Shown piece by piece: positions 8,811 through 17,375 of a stretch of 64,000 bases of DNA. The position numbers and the translations under genes are program-made. Position 1 is the stretch's first letter. Each line of letters starts with the position of its first letter. This DNA comes from Marinobacter nanhaiticus D15-8W. GTDB taxonomy: Bacteria > Pseudomonadota > Gammaproteobacteria > Pseudomonadales > Oleiphilaceae. The DNA lies in contig NZ_AP028878.1 of assembly GCF_036511935.1 (NCBI RefSeq), forward strand, positions 2,976,001 to 3,040,000, read 5' to 3'. The notes under the pieces are model-generated. The model ran no database searches. It saw only the letters and a program-made list of their open reading frames with translations, and was not told the origin of the DNA.

Positions 8811-9482
8811 ATGCGCATACTTGCTGCCATACTGGCACTGCTAGCCAGCACCATTTGCTGGAGCACCCCCATAACCTACTCCTTCTCAGGATACGCGACT
8901 GCCGTCAGAATCAATGGTATCGATACCGACCCGTCGTCGCCGTTAGTAAGGAACGACGGCAAGGTCGTCACCAACGGCAACACTGCTATGACGGGCAACA
9001 TAGTCTTTGACCCAGACGCATGGCGCGATGGTGCGGGAGGTAGCGGGTACGGTCAGGTCTTTTCCTGGACCTTCTCGACGCTGGGTCTAACGTATCATGG
9101 CGAAAGCGGCGCCTTCCATTACCTGGACTTCTACAACAGCAGATTCTCCTATTCCGACGAACTGCCGCTGGGCGGCTTTGAGCAGGCCAATCTCCCTGAT
9201 GTGTGCAACATCTCGTTTGATTTCGATAACGAGCCTTTTCTCGACGGTCCTGCGCACTTCCCTATTGCGAACTTCATCGGTGGCCACTTCTTCTCAGCCT
9301 TAGAGGTGGTTGAGATAGATGAGACACGCACTATGCAAGGACTATTGGGAGTAATTACCGATCTCAGCGTGGTCCCTCAGCCGGTACCCGGTCCCTCTCC
9401 GCTTCTATTACTTTCCACAGGCCTACTCTTGTTATCGAGAGGGGCCAAACGAAAGCGTGGTCGCTTCGTAAGAATCGCCTAA
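8811..9482 (+). CDS. PEP-CTERM-type sorting-signal protein (XrtA substrate candidate)
   Basis: Secreted protein of 223 residues. It has an N-terminal signal peptide (MRILAAILALLAS...CWS) and a C-terminal tripartite tail: a VPGPSP motif, a hydrophobic helix LLLLSTGLLLLS, and a basic end RGAKRKRGR. That is the PEP-CTERM layout recognised by exosortase, with Gly replacing the usual Glu of VPEPS. The body between has no family I recognise. It starts with ATG 8811 after GAGGGA and is read from the sigma-54 promoter at 8753, which ties it to PrsR. It lies 2.5 kb from xrtA. It is probably the product that XrtA trims and releases or attaches to the polysaccharide. The variant motif leaves some doubt. 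Confidence 0.8.
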   Translation: MRILAAILALLASTICWSTPITYSFSGYATAVRINGIDTDPSSPLVRNDGKVVTNGNTAMTGNIVFDPDAWRDGAGGSGYGQVFSWTFSTLGLTYHGESGAFHYLDFYNSRFSYSDELPLGGFEQANLPDVCNISFDFDNEPFLDGPAHFPIANFIGGHFFSALEVVEIDETRTMQGLLGVITDLSVVPQPVPGPSPLLLLSTGLLLLSRGAKRKRGRFVRIA

Positions 9483-10013
9483 AAAATGTGATTTTGTTCA
9501 AAGGTGCCAAATACTACTAGAGGCTGTATTTGGCGCCCGCCTAGTCACTGCGCCGTATACTGTAAAACCTAATAACACGCTGCCATCTGTTCAACCGTGT
9601 AGTAATAATGAAATCAAAAAATAATCAGCTATTAAATAAAACAGACATCAAATAAAGATCCAAGCGACTTTATTTCTATCTGCAAACACCAAAAACCCTT
9701 TCGAACAACTCGTTCCTCACATAGTTTCTCTAAAACTTTAAAATGAACAGCTCCATACTTGACCTTCAAAATAAATCCTAGTCACAAAGATGGCCTAAGT
9801 AAAAGTGATTCACGCAGCCCATGATCTAAATTTTGGATATGGGTACTGCTACACCCTATACATAAATACGTTGTATACAGTACAGAATTATAGCCAGTCC
9901 GAATAAAAAAACTCCGAAGATATCTAATCGTTACAAGCGCCAGTTCGCAACATCCCTCGACGGCAACAATACTGAGTAAGGCAGGACCATCTACCAACCT
10001 TTAAGGTGACCCT
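9483..10013. other. A+T-rich intergenic region
   Basis: About 530 bases, much richer in A+T than its neighbours, with no open frame I would call a gene. A candidate sigma-70 promoter for the downstream lipoprotein is TTGGAT (9833-9838) and TATACA (9857-9862) with an 18-base spacer. It is weak evidence. Confidence 0.4.
9504..9538. terminator. Inverted repeat after the PEP-CTERM gene
   Basis: GGTGCCAAATAC (9504-9515) pairs with GTATTTGGCGCC (9527-9538) at 11 Watson-Crick positions plus one GU, around an 11-base loop. It lies 22 bases after the stop of the PEP-CTERM gene, where a terminator is expected, but no T tract follows. Confidence 0.45.
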
Positions 10014-11954
10014 ATGTTAATTGGAAGAACGTTAGGGCTGGGTAGTGCCATTATCCTGATTACTGGTTGCCAAAGTTGGCAATATAGGGATGTAGGGACA
10101 CTCCCCCCCACTGCAGCATTACCTGAGACGAGCCAACCTGGAAAAGTTCAGGTCTACTACTTCAACAATGTCAGTGGTAGCAGTGTTGACGCCTTGACGT
10201 CACTCGAAAGCTATCCTGACGATCCCGATCAGGTTGTGGAGATTAATAAGCTTGAAGTACTGGAAGACAGAGGCGATGAATATGGCGCGTTGATTCGCGG
10301 CTTCATCGTTCCTCAGGTCAGCGGGGACTATCAGTTCTTCGTAAGCAGCGACGATCAATCCCAATTTTACCTGAGTGATACGGCCGCCCCAAAAGGCGCC
10401 ATTCAAATTGCATCGGTAACAGGCTTCACAAGCCAACGCCAGTACGAAAAGTACAGTTCGCAGGCCTCTCCCATACAGTCGCTAACGGCCGGTGAACGGT
10501 ACTATTTCGAACTCAGGTTCAAGGAAGGGGCCCGCGCCGATCATTTCAGCGTAGCATGGGAAGGTCCGGGTATACGTCGCCAGGTTATTACCAGCGAATA
10601 CCTTGCAACCTGGGCCGAACCCGTTATCTCCGACGAAATGGGCACGAACCGGGCCTATTCGATGGGTTACAGGATAGGCTTCCTTGATGGCCAGCAGGGG
10701 CTCCCCTACGACGCCTCGTTTCCCCCACTCGACAATGATAACGACGGGCTTTACGACAACTGGGAGGTCGTTTATGGCCTTGATCCGAGCAACCCCGATG
10801 ATGCGCTCTCGGACCAGGACGACGATCTCCTCCCTGCAGCAGATGAGTTCCTGATCGGCACGTCTCCTCAGAGCAAGGATACCGATAACGATGGCATACC
10901 AGACGGGTACGAGTATGCCTATGGTCTGGACCCACTGGACGATAGCGACGCCTTGCTCGACATGGACGGAGATGGCTACTCGAACCTTCAGGAATATAGG
11001 GCTGACACGGACATCGACGACCCTCAAGATGTTCCAGAGGCTTCGGTCGACGGGCTGGTTGGGCAATACTACGAGGGTCGCAACTTCAACCAGTTCATCA
11101 CAACTCGGGTCGACGGTAACGTCAATTTCCAATGGACCAGGCAGCCAGCGCCCGAGTTACCGGCAGACAACTTCAGCATTCGCTGGAGTGGCAACTTCAC
11201 GGCACCTCATACTGCGGGTTCGGAACAGTATCGATTCACTGTCAGGACGGATGACGGCGTAAGACTGTATATCGATGGTCAGTTAGTTATCGAAGATTGG
11301 AGAGACCATGGCCCGACGTCCTTCAGTCATTCAGTCGCGTTAGAAGCAGGCGAAAGCGTGCCGGTTGTTATGGAATACTATGAGCGTGGTGGAGGAGCGA
11401 CCGCCCAGCTCAACGTCACAGCCCTCTCTACTGGCGAGGCACTACCCACGACGGAAGTATTCCAGGCCCCCGACCCTGCAGTCGACGGCGCTCAGGATTC
11501 GGACAATGACGGCATCCCCGATACGTGGGAAATGCGTTATGGCCTAAACCCGTGGCAGAAGGATGCAAGTAATGTGTCCAATGCCAGCGGCGTCACTAAC
11601 CTCGAGGCCTATCAGAACCAGCTTAATCCATGGACTCTGAATTCGACGTCCCCTGCAGCGCCTCAAAGTCCGGTCGAGGATATCGTAATTTCTGGTGAAG
11701 CTACGCTCTCCTGGACGGCACCTTTGACCCGCCAGGATGGAAGCGCCCTTTCCCTCGGCGAAATCGATCACTACGAAATAAATTATGGCCAGGCACCGGA
11801 ATTCCTGGATCTCTCCGTCACTGTCCCCGGGGATACAGCGTCCTATACGTTTGAGAATCTGGGTATAGGAACCTGGTATTTCACGGTCGAGGTCGTCGAT
11901 ACCGACGGGCTTTCGAGCCCGCCCTCCGAAGTGGTATCAAAAACTGTAGATTAG
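10014..11954 (+). CDS. PA14-domain lipoprotein with type-3 calcium-binding repeats
   Basis: Surface lipoprotein of 646 residues. Signal peptide with lipobox LITGC (Cys19, +2 Gln, so outer membrane expected). Two PA14-type carbohydrate-binding domains lie at about 45-180 and 345-480; the second carries DDGVRLYIDG. Between and after them are thrombospondin type-3-like calcium loops of the form DxDxDG followed by YGLDP or YGLNP (about 238, 285, 320 and 495). A fibronectin type III-like domain ends the protein (about 545-646). PA14 domains bind sugars, so it may hold exopolysaccharide at the cell surface (inference). ATG 10014 follows AAGGTGA. Its stop overlaps the xrtA stop on the other strand by four bases. 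Confidence 0.85.
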   Translation: MLIGRTLGLGSAIILITGCQSWQYRDVGTLPPTAALPETSQPGKVQVYYFNNVSGSSVDALTSLESYPDDPDQVVEINKLEVLEDRGDEYGALIRGFIVPQVSGDYQFFVSSDDQSQFYLSDTAAPKGAIQIASVTGFTSQRQYEKYSSQASPIQSLTAGERYYFELRFKEGARADHFSVAWEGPGIRRQVITSEYLATWAEPVISDEMGTNRAYSMGYRIGFLDGQQGLPYDASFPPLDNDNDGLYDNWEVVYGLDPSNPDDALSDQDDDLLPAADEFLIGTSPQSKDTDNDGIPDGYEYAYGLDPLDDSDALLDMDGDGYSNLQEYRADTDIDDPQDVPEASVDGLVGQYYEGRNFNQFITTRVDGNVNFQWTRQPAPELPADNFSIRWSGNFTAPHTAGSEQYRFTVRTDDGVRLYIDGQLVIEDWRDHGPTSFSHSVALEAGESVPVVMEYYERGGGATAQLNVTALSTGEALPTTEVFQAPDPAVDGAQDSDNDGIPDTWEMRYGLNPWQKDASNVSNASGVTNLEAYQNQLNPWTLNSTSPAAPQSPVEDIVISGEATLSWTAPLTRQDGSALSLGEIDHYEINYGQAPEFLDLSVTVPGDTASYTFENLGIGTWYFTVEVVDTDGLSSPPSEVVSKTVD

Positions 11955-13528
11955 AGTTTCCCTGACTCTCTTGAGGGTCGAACCTTATCGTATAGCGAGT
12001 CCAGATAGGGTTCGACCTCGGTCTGTATTTTGGAGGCCATTGTCGAAATAACATCCTTCGCCTCGCAATCCTTGCAAGACAGGCCGATAACCATAAGTGA
12101 CGCATCGCTCCTGGCGTTAAATATTCCTGGCAGCTGCGCCAGCTTAGCCTGCAATTCCGTGGCCTCCCAATGACCTTCAACATAGTACCCATACGCAAGG
12201 ACAATGCGCTCGTCCGATTGCCGGTAACGGAGGGAAAGCCCACCCAGTTCAATATCGTTACCAACGTCGATCTTGAAGGTACTTTCAGGGATCAGGAGCT
12301 CATTAGAGAACAGTCGATTGTGATATTGGACGACCTCCCGCCCCGGACGTTGGAAGTCATAGCTGTAGAGCCCGACAAACAACCGCTTTCTGGCGCCACC
12401 ATCATCAGCAATCGACCCCCTTTCAACGTATGTTCGCTCCAGAACCCGATCAGGCCGCTCCATCTCCGGCTGCCACCCCGAAAGCTGCTTTTGAAAGACC
12501 GGCAGCCAGCTTGCGGCGTCCACGGCCGAAAAGTCATGGCTCAGCGTCGAGGTCTGGGTAGATGCTTGCATCTTGGGCGCGCTGTACCATGTCAACGCGC
12601 CAATCACCACTAACGGTAGAATCGAAGCGATCATGCCTGGTAGAGGTCTGCCCTTAACCTGGCGCTGAGACGTCGCGGCTCCTGAATCGCCATTTGCGAC
12701 CGCCCCGCGTTCTTTCCGCTCAAGGTGGCGGGCAAAGAAAAAGAGTGGTATGAGGGTTGCTGCAAAAACCCACCAGCCGAAGGTGTCATGATCCTTAACC
12801 AAGGGCGACTCCATGTTCGTTTCGTAGCCCTGATGGATGATGACGAATACGCGAATCCAGTTTGCCGCCAACGCCAAACCGATCCCCACGACAAGCAATA
12901 GCAGGCGAGACCGCCAAAGGTCCAGGTTCAGCTCACCGTAAAGGAAGCAGAGGGTCATCCCGACCAACAGGTAGCGAAGACCGGAACATCCATGCGCAAT
13001 CTCGAAGGCACCAACCCCCGGGAAATACACGAAAACGCCCTCGACCACGAAATCGATGTTCAACGGTGAGAGCATCAGTTCATTGATCTTAACGGTGATG
13101 ACCTGCAGGGGCCATGCGGCGTACTCCCAAATCGGCAACGCAAAGACCAGGATCCCGACGGGGATAATGAATGGAACGATTTGGCGCCACCCCCACATGA
13201 GCACCAACCCGCCCAGCAGAATAGGTACAAAGGCTAACTGCTGGAACGTCTCTATCATCAGGACACTGCCCGCCAAATGCAGCAACGCTGCTGCGACAAA
13301 CGGCACAAGCCATATCCAGTAGAAGCCAACCCGCGGCCGTAGGCGCCACCAGGTCTTGATCGTCAGGAGCGTACTCAGGCCCAGAAGCAGAAAGCCATGG
13401 GAGAATGTCTCATCCCATTTAACCCAGCGGGCGGCAAGGCCCTCGAGCGTGGGCCAGGTGAAAAATACGAACGCAGCTAAAAAACAGAGAGGATAAAACC
13501 TATCAGCGTTACGGACATCTGGATTCAC
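11951..13528 (-). CDS. xrtA: Exosortase A (XrtA) fused to a C-terminal EpsI domain
   Basis: Integral membrane cysteine protease/transpeptidase that cleaves PEP-CTERM proteins. The N-terminal 260 residues hold about eight membrane segments and the catalytic triad: Cys181 in AHGCSGLRYLL, Arg226 in ANWIRVF and His247 in KDHDTFGWW. After a linker, residues about 300-520 form an EpsI/DUF3485 domain (FVGLYSYDFQRPGREVVQYHN), a common fusion in proteobacterial XrtA. The length of 525 residues is normal for the fusion. It reads leftward and is convergent with the PA14 lipoprotein. A gene encoding a PEP-CTERM-type substrate lies at 8811. Confidence 0.95.
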   Translation of the reverse strand: MNPDVRNADRFYPLCFLAAFVFFTWPTLEGLAARWVKWDETFSHGFLLLGLSTLLTIKTWWRLRPRVGFYWIWLVPFVAAALLHLAGSVLMIETFQQLAFVPILLGGLVLMWGWRQIVPFIIPVGILVFALPIWEYAAWPLQVITVKINELMLSPLNIDFVVEGVFVYFPGVGAFEIAHGCSGLRYLLVGMTLCFLYGELNLDLWRSRLLLLVVGIGLALAANWIRVFVIIHQGYETNMESPLVKDHDTFGWWVFAATLIPLFFFARHLERKERGAVANGDSGAATSQRQVKGRPLPGMIASILPLVVIGALTWYSAPKMQASTQTSTLSHDFSAVDAASWLPVFQKQLSGWQPEMERPDRVLERTYVERGSIADDGGARKRLFVGLYSYDFQRPGREVVQYHNRLFSNELLIPESTFKIDVGNDIELGGLSLRYRQSDERIVLAYGYYVEGHWEATELQAKLAQLPGIFNARSDASLMVIGLSCKDCEAKDVISTMASKIQTEVEPYLDSLYDKVRPSRESGKL

Positions 13529-13600
13529 GACTATTTCTACCTACTAGCGAGTGGAAATTTAACTATGTCCTAAGCACTTCTATCACCGCTAAGGACAGAA

Positions 13601-14824
13601 TCAACCCTTTCCAACCATGCCTTTGATTCCTGTTTTTATGCGTCGCCAAGTGCGCTTGCCGACGACCTCAGCGGTATTCCATTTGCCAAGCTTAAGATCA
13701 TGCTGCCTCATCATGCTTTGAATATCTTCACTGAACGAGTCATTATCCACCATAAACTTTACAGCGCGCTCGTTCCGAACAGAAAGATATCTATCTATAT
13801 TGAAACTTTTCCGAAAATCATTCAGATAGCCAAGCAACTCGATAACCAACAGCGTTCGTACACATTTCTGGCAAACGGAGCAATTTCCACTCGCATCATG
13901 ATCTACACAAACATGAAGGTTCTCCTGCACAATGGGATTACTCGCAATCTGTCCGATTTTCTCCGAACGGGTATACTGAGCGCCCTCGGACTGAAGATCC
14001 AATTTCTCGGAACTCAATAAAGACAGGGTAATAGGGTCGATGTAACCAATCGTTTCGGCAGTTGCCACTTTCACGTCACTATAGCCGCAGGCCGCTGCAT
14101 ACTTGTATTCTGAAACCCCTCTGCTAATAAGGTGAGCTGCAGCGGAATTCCTGAAGGTATGCGTTTTAAAGAAGTGCAAGTCACTATACAGCGCGTAAAA
14201 ATCGTCCATGTTCGAATTGATTACCATCAATGGCAAACCAATAGTATCAGCAGCGACTTCAGCTTGTGCCTTTCTTCGCTCAAACAGAGTGCTTTCGGCT
14301 GTAGTTCCATTAGCACCAACATTGTTGAATACCAAAATATCAATAGTTGCCCCGCGATTTATCGGCTGAAAAAAATAGTCATGCAGAATCGAGTAAGAAT
14401 CAACACCACCGGAAAAGCCAGTTGCGCTGCGTCTTGCCACCGGAGCCTCATTCAAAAGGTTTCCCGAATGTCTGATCTGTACCGGCTCATAACCTAGAAC
14501 TTTTTTGACCAGATGCTGCAACTTCAAGTGAGATGACAGATAAAGTTTTTCAGAGATATCACCGGTCAGGTAAAGGTCGGCGCCAATACGCATGGCCGGT
14601 ATCAGAAGAGCAACAAGAGCTGCATTAAGGCTGTTATCGATAAAGTCCTTATACTTTTCGTCAACAGCGAAGTAAAGTTTATCTGGGAGCACATTGCTAC
14701 TCACCTTGAACTCTACAACAAGCTCACTCCCCTTGATCTTTACAAGAGGACCACAAACCTCAATTTGATTAACCGACTTTGCTGGGTTCAACATAAACTC
14801 TTTTATTCTAAAGTCAGAATTCAT
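13601..14824 (-). CDS. PP-loop ATP pyrophosphatase-like protein with QueC-type zinc motif
   Basis: Protein of 407 residues from ATG 14824. It carries an ATP pyrophosphatase loop SGGVDS (138-143) and, near the C-terminus, four cysteines spaced C-x8-C-x2-C-x2-C (306, 315, 318, 321), the spacing of the structural zinc site in QueC (7-cyano-7-deazaguanine synthase). PP-loop enzymes adenylate a carboxylate or similar group and then amidate or thiolate it. The N-terminal 130 residues are not QueC-like, and the neighbours are sugar genes, so a sugar or lipid modification is more likely than queuosine synthesis (inference). The open frame begins at 14908, but that would overlap the upstream gene by 71 bases. 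ATG 14824 leaves a 13-base gap. The gene is richer in A+T than xrtA next to it. Confidence 0.7.
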   Translation of the reverse strand: MNSDFRIKEFMLNPAKSVNQIEVCGPLVKIKGSELVVEFKVSSNVLPDKLYFAVDEKYKDFIDNSLNAALVALLIPAMRIGADLYLTGDISEKLYLSSHLKLQHLVKKVLGYEPVQIRHSGNLLNEAPVARRSATGFSGGVDSYSILHDYFFQPINRGATIDILVFNNVGANGTTAESTLFERRKAQAEVAADTIGLPLMVINSNMDDFYALYSDLHFFKTHTFRNSAAAHLISRGVSEYKYAAACGYSDVKVATAETIGYIDPITLSLLSSEKLDLQSEGAQYTRSEKIGQIASNPIVQENLHVCVDHDASGNCSVCQKCVRTLLVIELLGYLNDFRKSFNIDRYLSVRNERAVKFMVDNDSFSEDIQSMMRQHDLKLGKWNTAEVVGKRTWRRIKTGIKGMVGKG

Positions 14825-14837
14825 TTTCTTTGAACTG

Positions 14838-16019
14838 TCAATTTGGCGCTGAAATACTCTTAAGAATTTTAGCCGCATGCTCAATATCATGCCTGCGAAC
14901 ATCCTCATGCAGCGGAAGCAAAATCAAATGCCTGGAGAAGGCTCTGGCGTTTGGAAAATCGCTTGCATACCGCCCAAAAAAGGACTGCAATCCGCGAATA
15001 CCCGGCAAGGGGGCACCATACAGCGAATTGGCGCAGATTCCAGCTTGCTGTAGCTCGAACACCGCCTGGTCTCGAATCTCGACAGAGGGCGCAAGCAAAG
15101 GAAACCGCAGAAGACGAGGTAATGGGTCCGAATCCGAGCACTCCACACACGCTTTTGTCAATTCTCGAGGACCTGACCAGCCATGGTCTTCAAGAAAGGC
15201 TAGACTCTCCAAGTAGAGCCCAGCAAAGTAAGCGCGCTTGTGATAACTCGACACCCCCGCCCTTATCAGCACTGGCGGAATTTCCAGCGAAGTTATCGAG
15301 CCTAAAGGCACAAACTCGGTCTTGCCGAAGCCAAGAAAAGGAATTCTCGCCAAGAGGCCGTAGAACAGTCTCGAAAGTAATAGATTGAATATGAAGCGTT
15401 TTGACCTCCAAGTCGCACCTGTCGAAATTCTTCTCTTGGGTAGCGACTGAAGAATCGCTTTCGCCGACTGGGTGCGATCACGCCGAATCAGTAGCGCCCC
15501 ACCCCCCATTAGATTAATAGGCTTACCGCGCCCGAAGCTCAGGACAATACAGTCCGCTATCCCTGAGCCCGACGAGCTTGGCGGAAAAGCCTGCGCCGAA
15601 TCCTCGATTAACCATACTCCGGTGCCATCAAGAACGGCTTTTATACCCTCTAGGTTCTCGTGAAACCCGAGCAAGTCAACGGCGATAACCGCAACTGTAT
15701 TATCCGTCAGCGCCTGTTTCAAAGCGCCAAGGGATAAGCACGGACTGCTATTCCCAAGATCTACCAAGACCGGTTTGGCGCCCTGGAACAGTACGGCAGA
15801 AACTAAATCGGGACAGCCATAGGCAGGTAAAATTACTTCTGGTGTTTCCCCTAGGTCGTTAGCGGCAATTGAAAGTGCGATCGCCAACGACAATGCCGAG
15901 GTTCCACTATCCACGAATTCAGTATGGTACCGCTCATCCCATGACAAGCTTTCCGAGGGCGCACCACTAACCGGATTCGGAACACGGCTACCAACAGGTC
16001 GCAACATACTGATCTGCAT
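14838..16019 (-). CDS. DegT/DnrJ/EryC1/StrS-family aminotransferase
   Basis: PLP-dependent enzyme of the sugar aminotransferase family (393 residues), which transfers an amino group to a keto nucleotide sugar. Visible family features are the DSGTSALSLAI cofactor-binding segment, LPAYGCPD, EDSAQAFP (the Asp that contacts the pyridine nitrogen) and SFGRGKPINLMGGG, with the Schiff-base Lys in RGKP. The C-terminal half is less conserved than in typical DegT members. It lies in a leftward run between a glycosyltransferase and the PP-loop gene, 9 and 13 bases from them, so the three form one operon. It probably supplies an amino sugar for the exopolysaccharide. Confidence 0.78.
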   Translation of the reverse strand: MQISMLRPVGSRVPNPVSGAPSESLSWDERYHTEFVDSGTSALSLAIALSIAANDLGETPEVILPAYGCPDLVSAVLFQGAKPVLVDLGNSSPCLSLGALKQALTDNTVAVIAVDLLGFHENLEGIKAVLDGTGVWLIEDSAQAFPPSSSGSGIADCIVLSFGRGKPINLMGGGALLIRRDRTQSAKAILQSLPKRRISTGATWRSKRFIFNLLLSRLFYGLLARIPFLGFGKTEFVPLGSITSLEIPPVLIRAGVSSYHKRAYFAGLYLESLAFLEDHGWSGPRELTKACVECSDSDPLPRLLRFPLLAPSVEIRDQAVFELQQAGICANSLYGAPLPGIRGLQSFFGRYASDFPNARAFSRHLILLPLHEDVRRHDIEHAAKILKSISAPN

Positions 16020-16028
16020 TCGGGAATC

Positions 16029-17156
16029 CTAGCGTTGTGACGGCGACCATACGGTCATGCGACGACCTGAAAGGAACTGCAGGGTCGCATGGGCGATGGC
16101 GTAGTTAACTTGAACAAAAAAGTACGGGATTTTGGCGACCCCCTTCGTCCTGAACGCGGGCGAGAAATGGGCGGCGATAACCACGCCATAGAAAACAAGC
16201 TGCGCCAGGAAGGCCAGAGTATAAATACCACCACGAGGAAGCAGCATCACGCTGGAGATAAACAGGACCAACAGGAACCAGGGTACCAACCAGCGCATGA
16301 CTTTGTGGCTGAATACCTGGAAGGCGAACATTCCATGGCTGAACGGATTAAGTACTTCGGGATGACGCGCAAGTGCGGTCAGGCCACGAATAACCGTGCG
16401 CAACTTACGCTGGTATTCCTTGGAAGGGTCGGCGACATCGTGATAGTGCCCTTTAACATCAGGCGCAGTAACGGCGACATAGCCTTCGGACGCACAGTTC
16501 AAGGCGGTATTGAAATCGCTCGGGGAGTGAATATCCCACTTCTGGCAAAGTGAACGGCGCGCTGCGAAAAAGGAGCCGCTCAGCCCCACCAGCCCACCGC
16601 GTAGCGATTCGAGCTTGCGCAACCACATCTCATATTTGACGTAGGCGCCCTCGCCCACCACACCACCGTCGCGGCTAACAAAGACATCCTCGCTGGACAG
16701 GGCGCCCACCTTCGGATTATTGAAGTAGCCTACCAATACGCCGATAGCATCAGAAGGAATGTGTGTAGCCACATCGGAAAAGACCAATATGTCGCCGCTC
16801 GCCTTGGCAATAGCCTGCTTCTGGGCATTTTCCTTGCCCAATCTTTCTTCGGTACGGGATAGCAGGATACCTTTGTCCGCGTATTCTTTAACGATGTCGT
16901 CGGTGGCGTCGCTTGAGCAATCGGACGCAACAATCAACTCGATACCCGGATAGTCGATGGCCAGGGTATTCTCAATCTTTTCCCGGATACGGTGAGCTTC
17001 GTTGTGAGCGGTAACGATAAGGGAGACGGAAGGTTGCTGCGGGTTGCTCTCGGTCTTCAGGGTTCTCTTGGCGGGAACGCACATTAAAAGCAGTGGGTAG
17101 AGAAAATAACTGTAAACCGATCCAAAAGCCGAAATCCAGAATAGTGTCTGCAGCAT
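16029..17156 (-). CDS. Membrane glycosyltransferase family 2
   Basis: Processive-type GT2 of 375 residues: an N-terminal membrane anchor (LFWISAFGSVYSYFLYPLLL), a GT-A domain with SLIVTAHNEAHRIREKI and a VASDCSSDAT nucleotide-binding segment, a DVATHI acceptor-metal region, and three or four C-terminal membrane segments from about residue 285. It adds a sugar to the growing lipid-linked chain at the inner membrane. It is the first gene of the leftward group 17156-11951 and is divergent from the deacetylase at 17376, so promoters for both directions should lie in 17157-17375. Confidence 0.85.
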   Translation of the reverse strand: MLQTLFWISAFGSVYSYFLYPLLLMCVPAKRTLKTESNPQQPSVSLIVTAHNEAHRIREKIENTLAIDYPGIELIVASDCSSDATDDIVKEYADKGILLSRTEERLGKENAQKQAIAKASGDILVFSDVATHIPSDAIGVLVGYFNNPKVGALSSEDVFVSRDGGVVGEGAYVKYEMWLRKLESLRGGLVGLSGSFFAARRSLCQKWDIHSPSDFNTALNCASEGYVAVTAPDVKGHYHDVADPSKEYQRKLRTVIRGLTALARHPEVLNPFSHGMFAFQVFSHKVMRWLVPWFLLVLFISSVMLLPRGGIYTLAFLAQLVFYGVVIAAHFSPAFRTKGVAKIPYFFVQVNYAIAHATLQFLSGRRMTVWSPSQR

Positions 17157-17375
17157 GTTACCTTCCGTGAGTGACTAGCTAAAAGCGACCAATGCGCCTG
17201 TTCGTCATTTTCGTGACAAGAGCTTACCACAACAAACCATAGTTACATTGACATAAGGTCGCCCATAAATGTGAGTAACGGATGACACTCATCCCCGGCA
17301 ATGGCAAAATCATCTTGCGATTGAAAGCGCATCCAATTTAAGGTGGCGCCAAGCGATCATGGAGGATTTTTTCGC

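Noticed and set aside
8572..8811. 79-residue plus-strand open frame ending at the PEP-CTERM start
   Set aside because: It covers the prsT 3' end, the hairpin and the sigma-54 promoter and has no coding character.
9833..9850. TTGGATATGGGTACTGCT as a second sigma-54 site before the PA14 lipoprotein
   Set aside because: GG to GC spacing is 11 bases and the -24 box lacks CAC.
17302..17318. TGGCAAAATCATCTTGC upstream of the deacetylase at 17376 resembles a sigma-54 promoter
   Set aside because: The GG and GC are 12 bases apart instead of 10, and such spacing is not functional for sigma-54.
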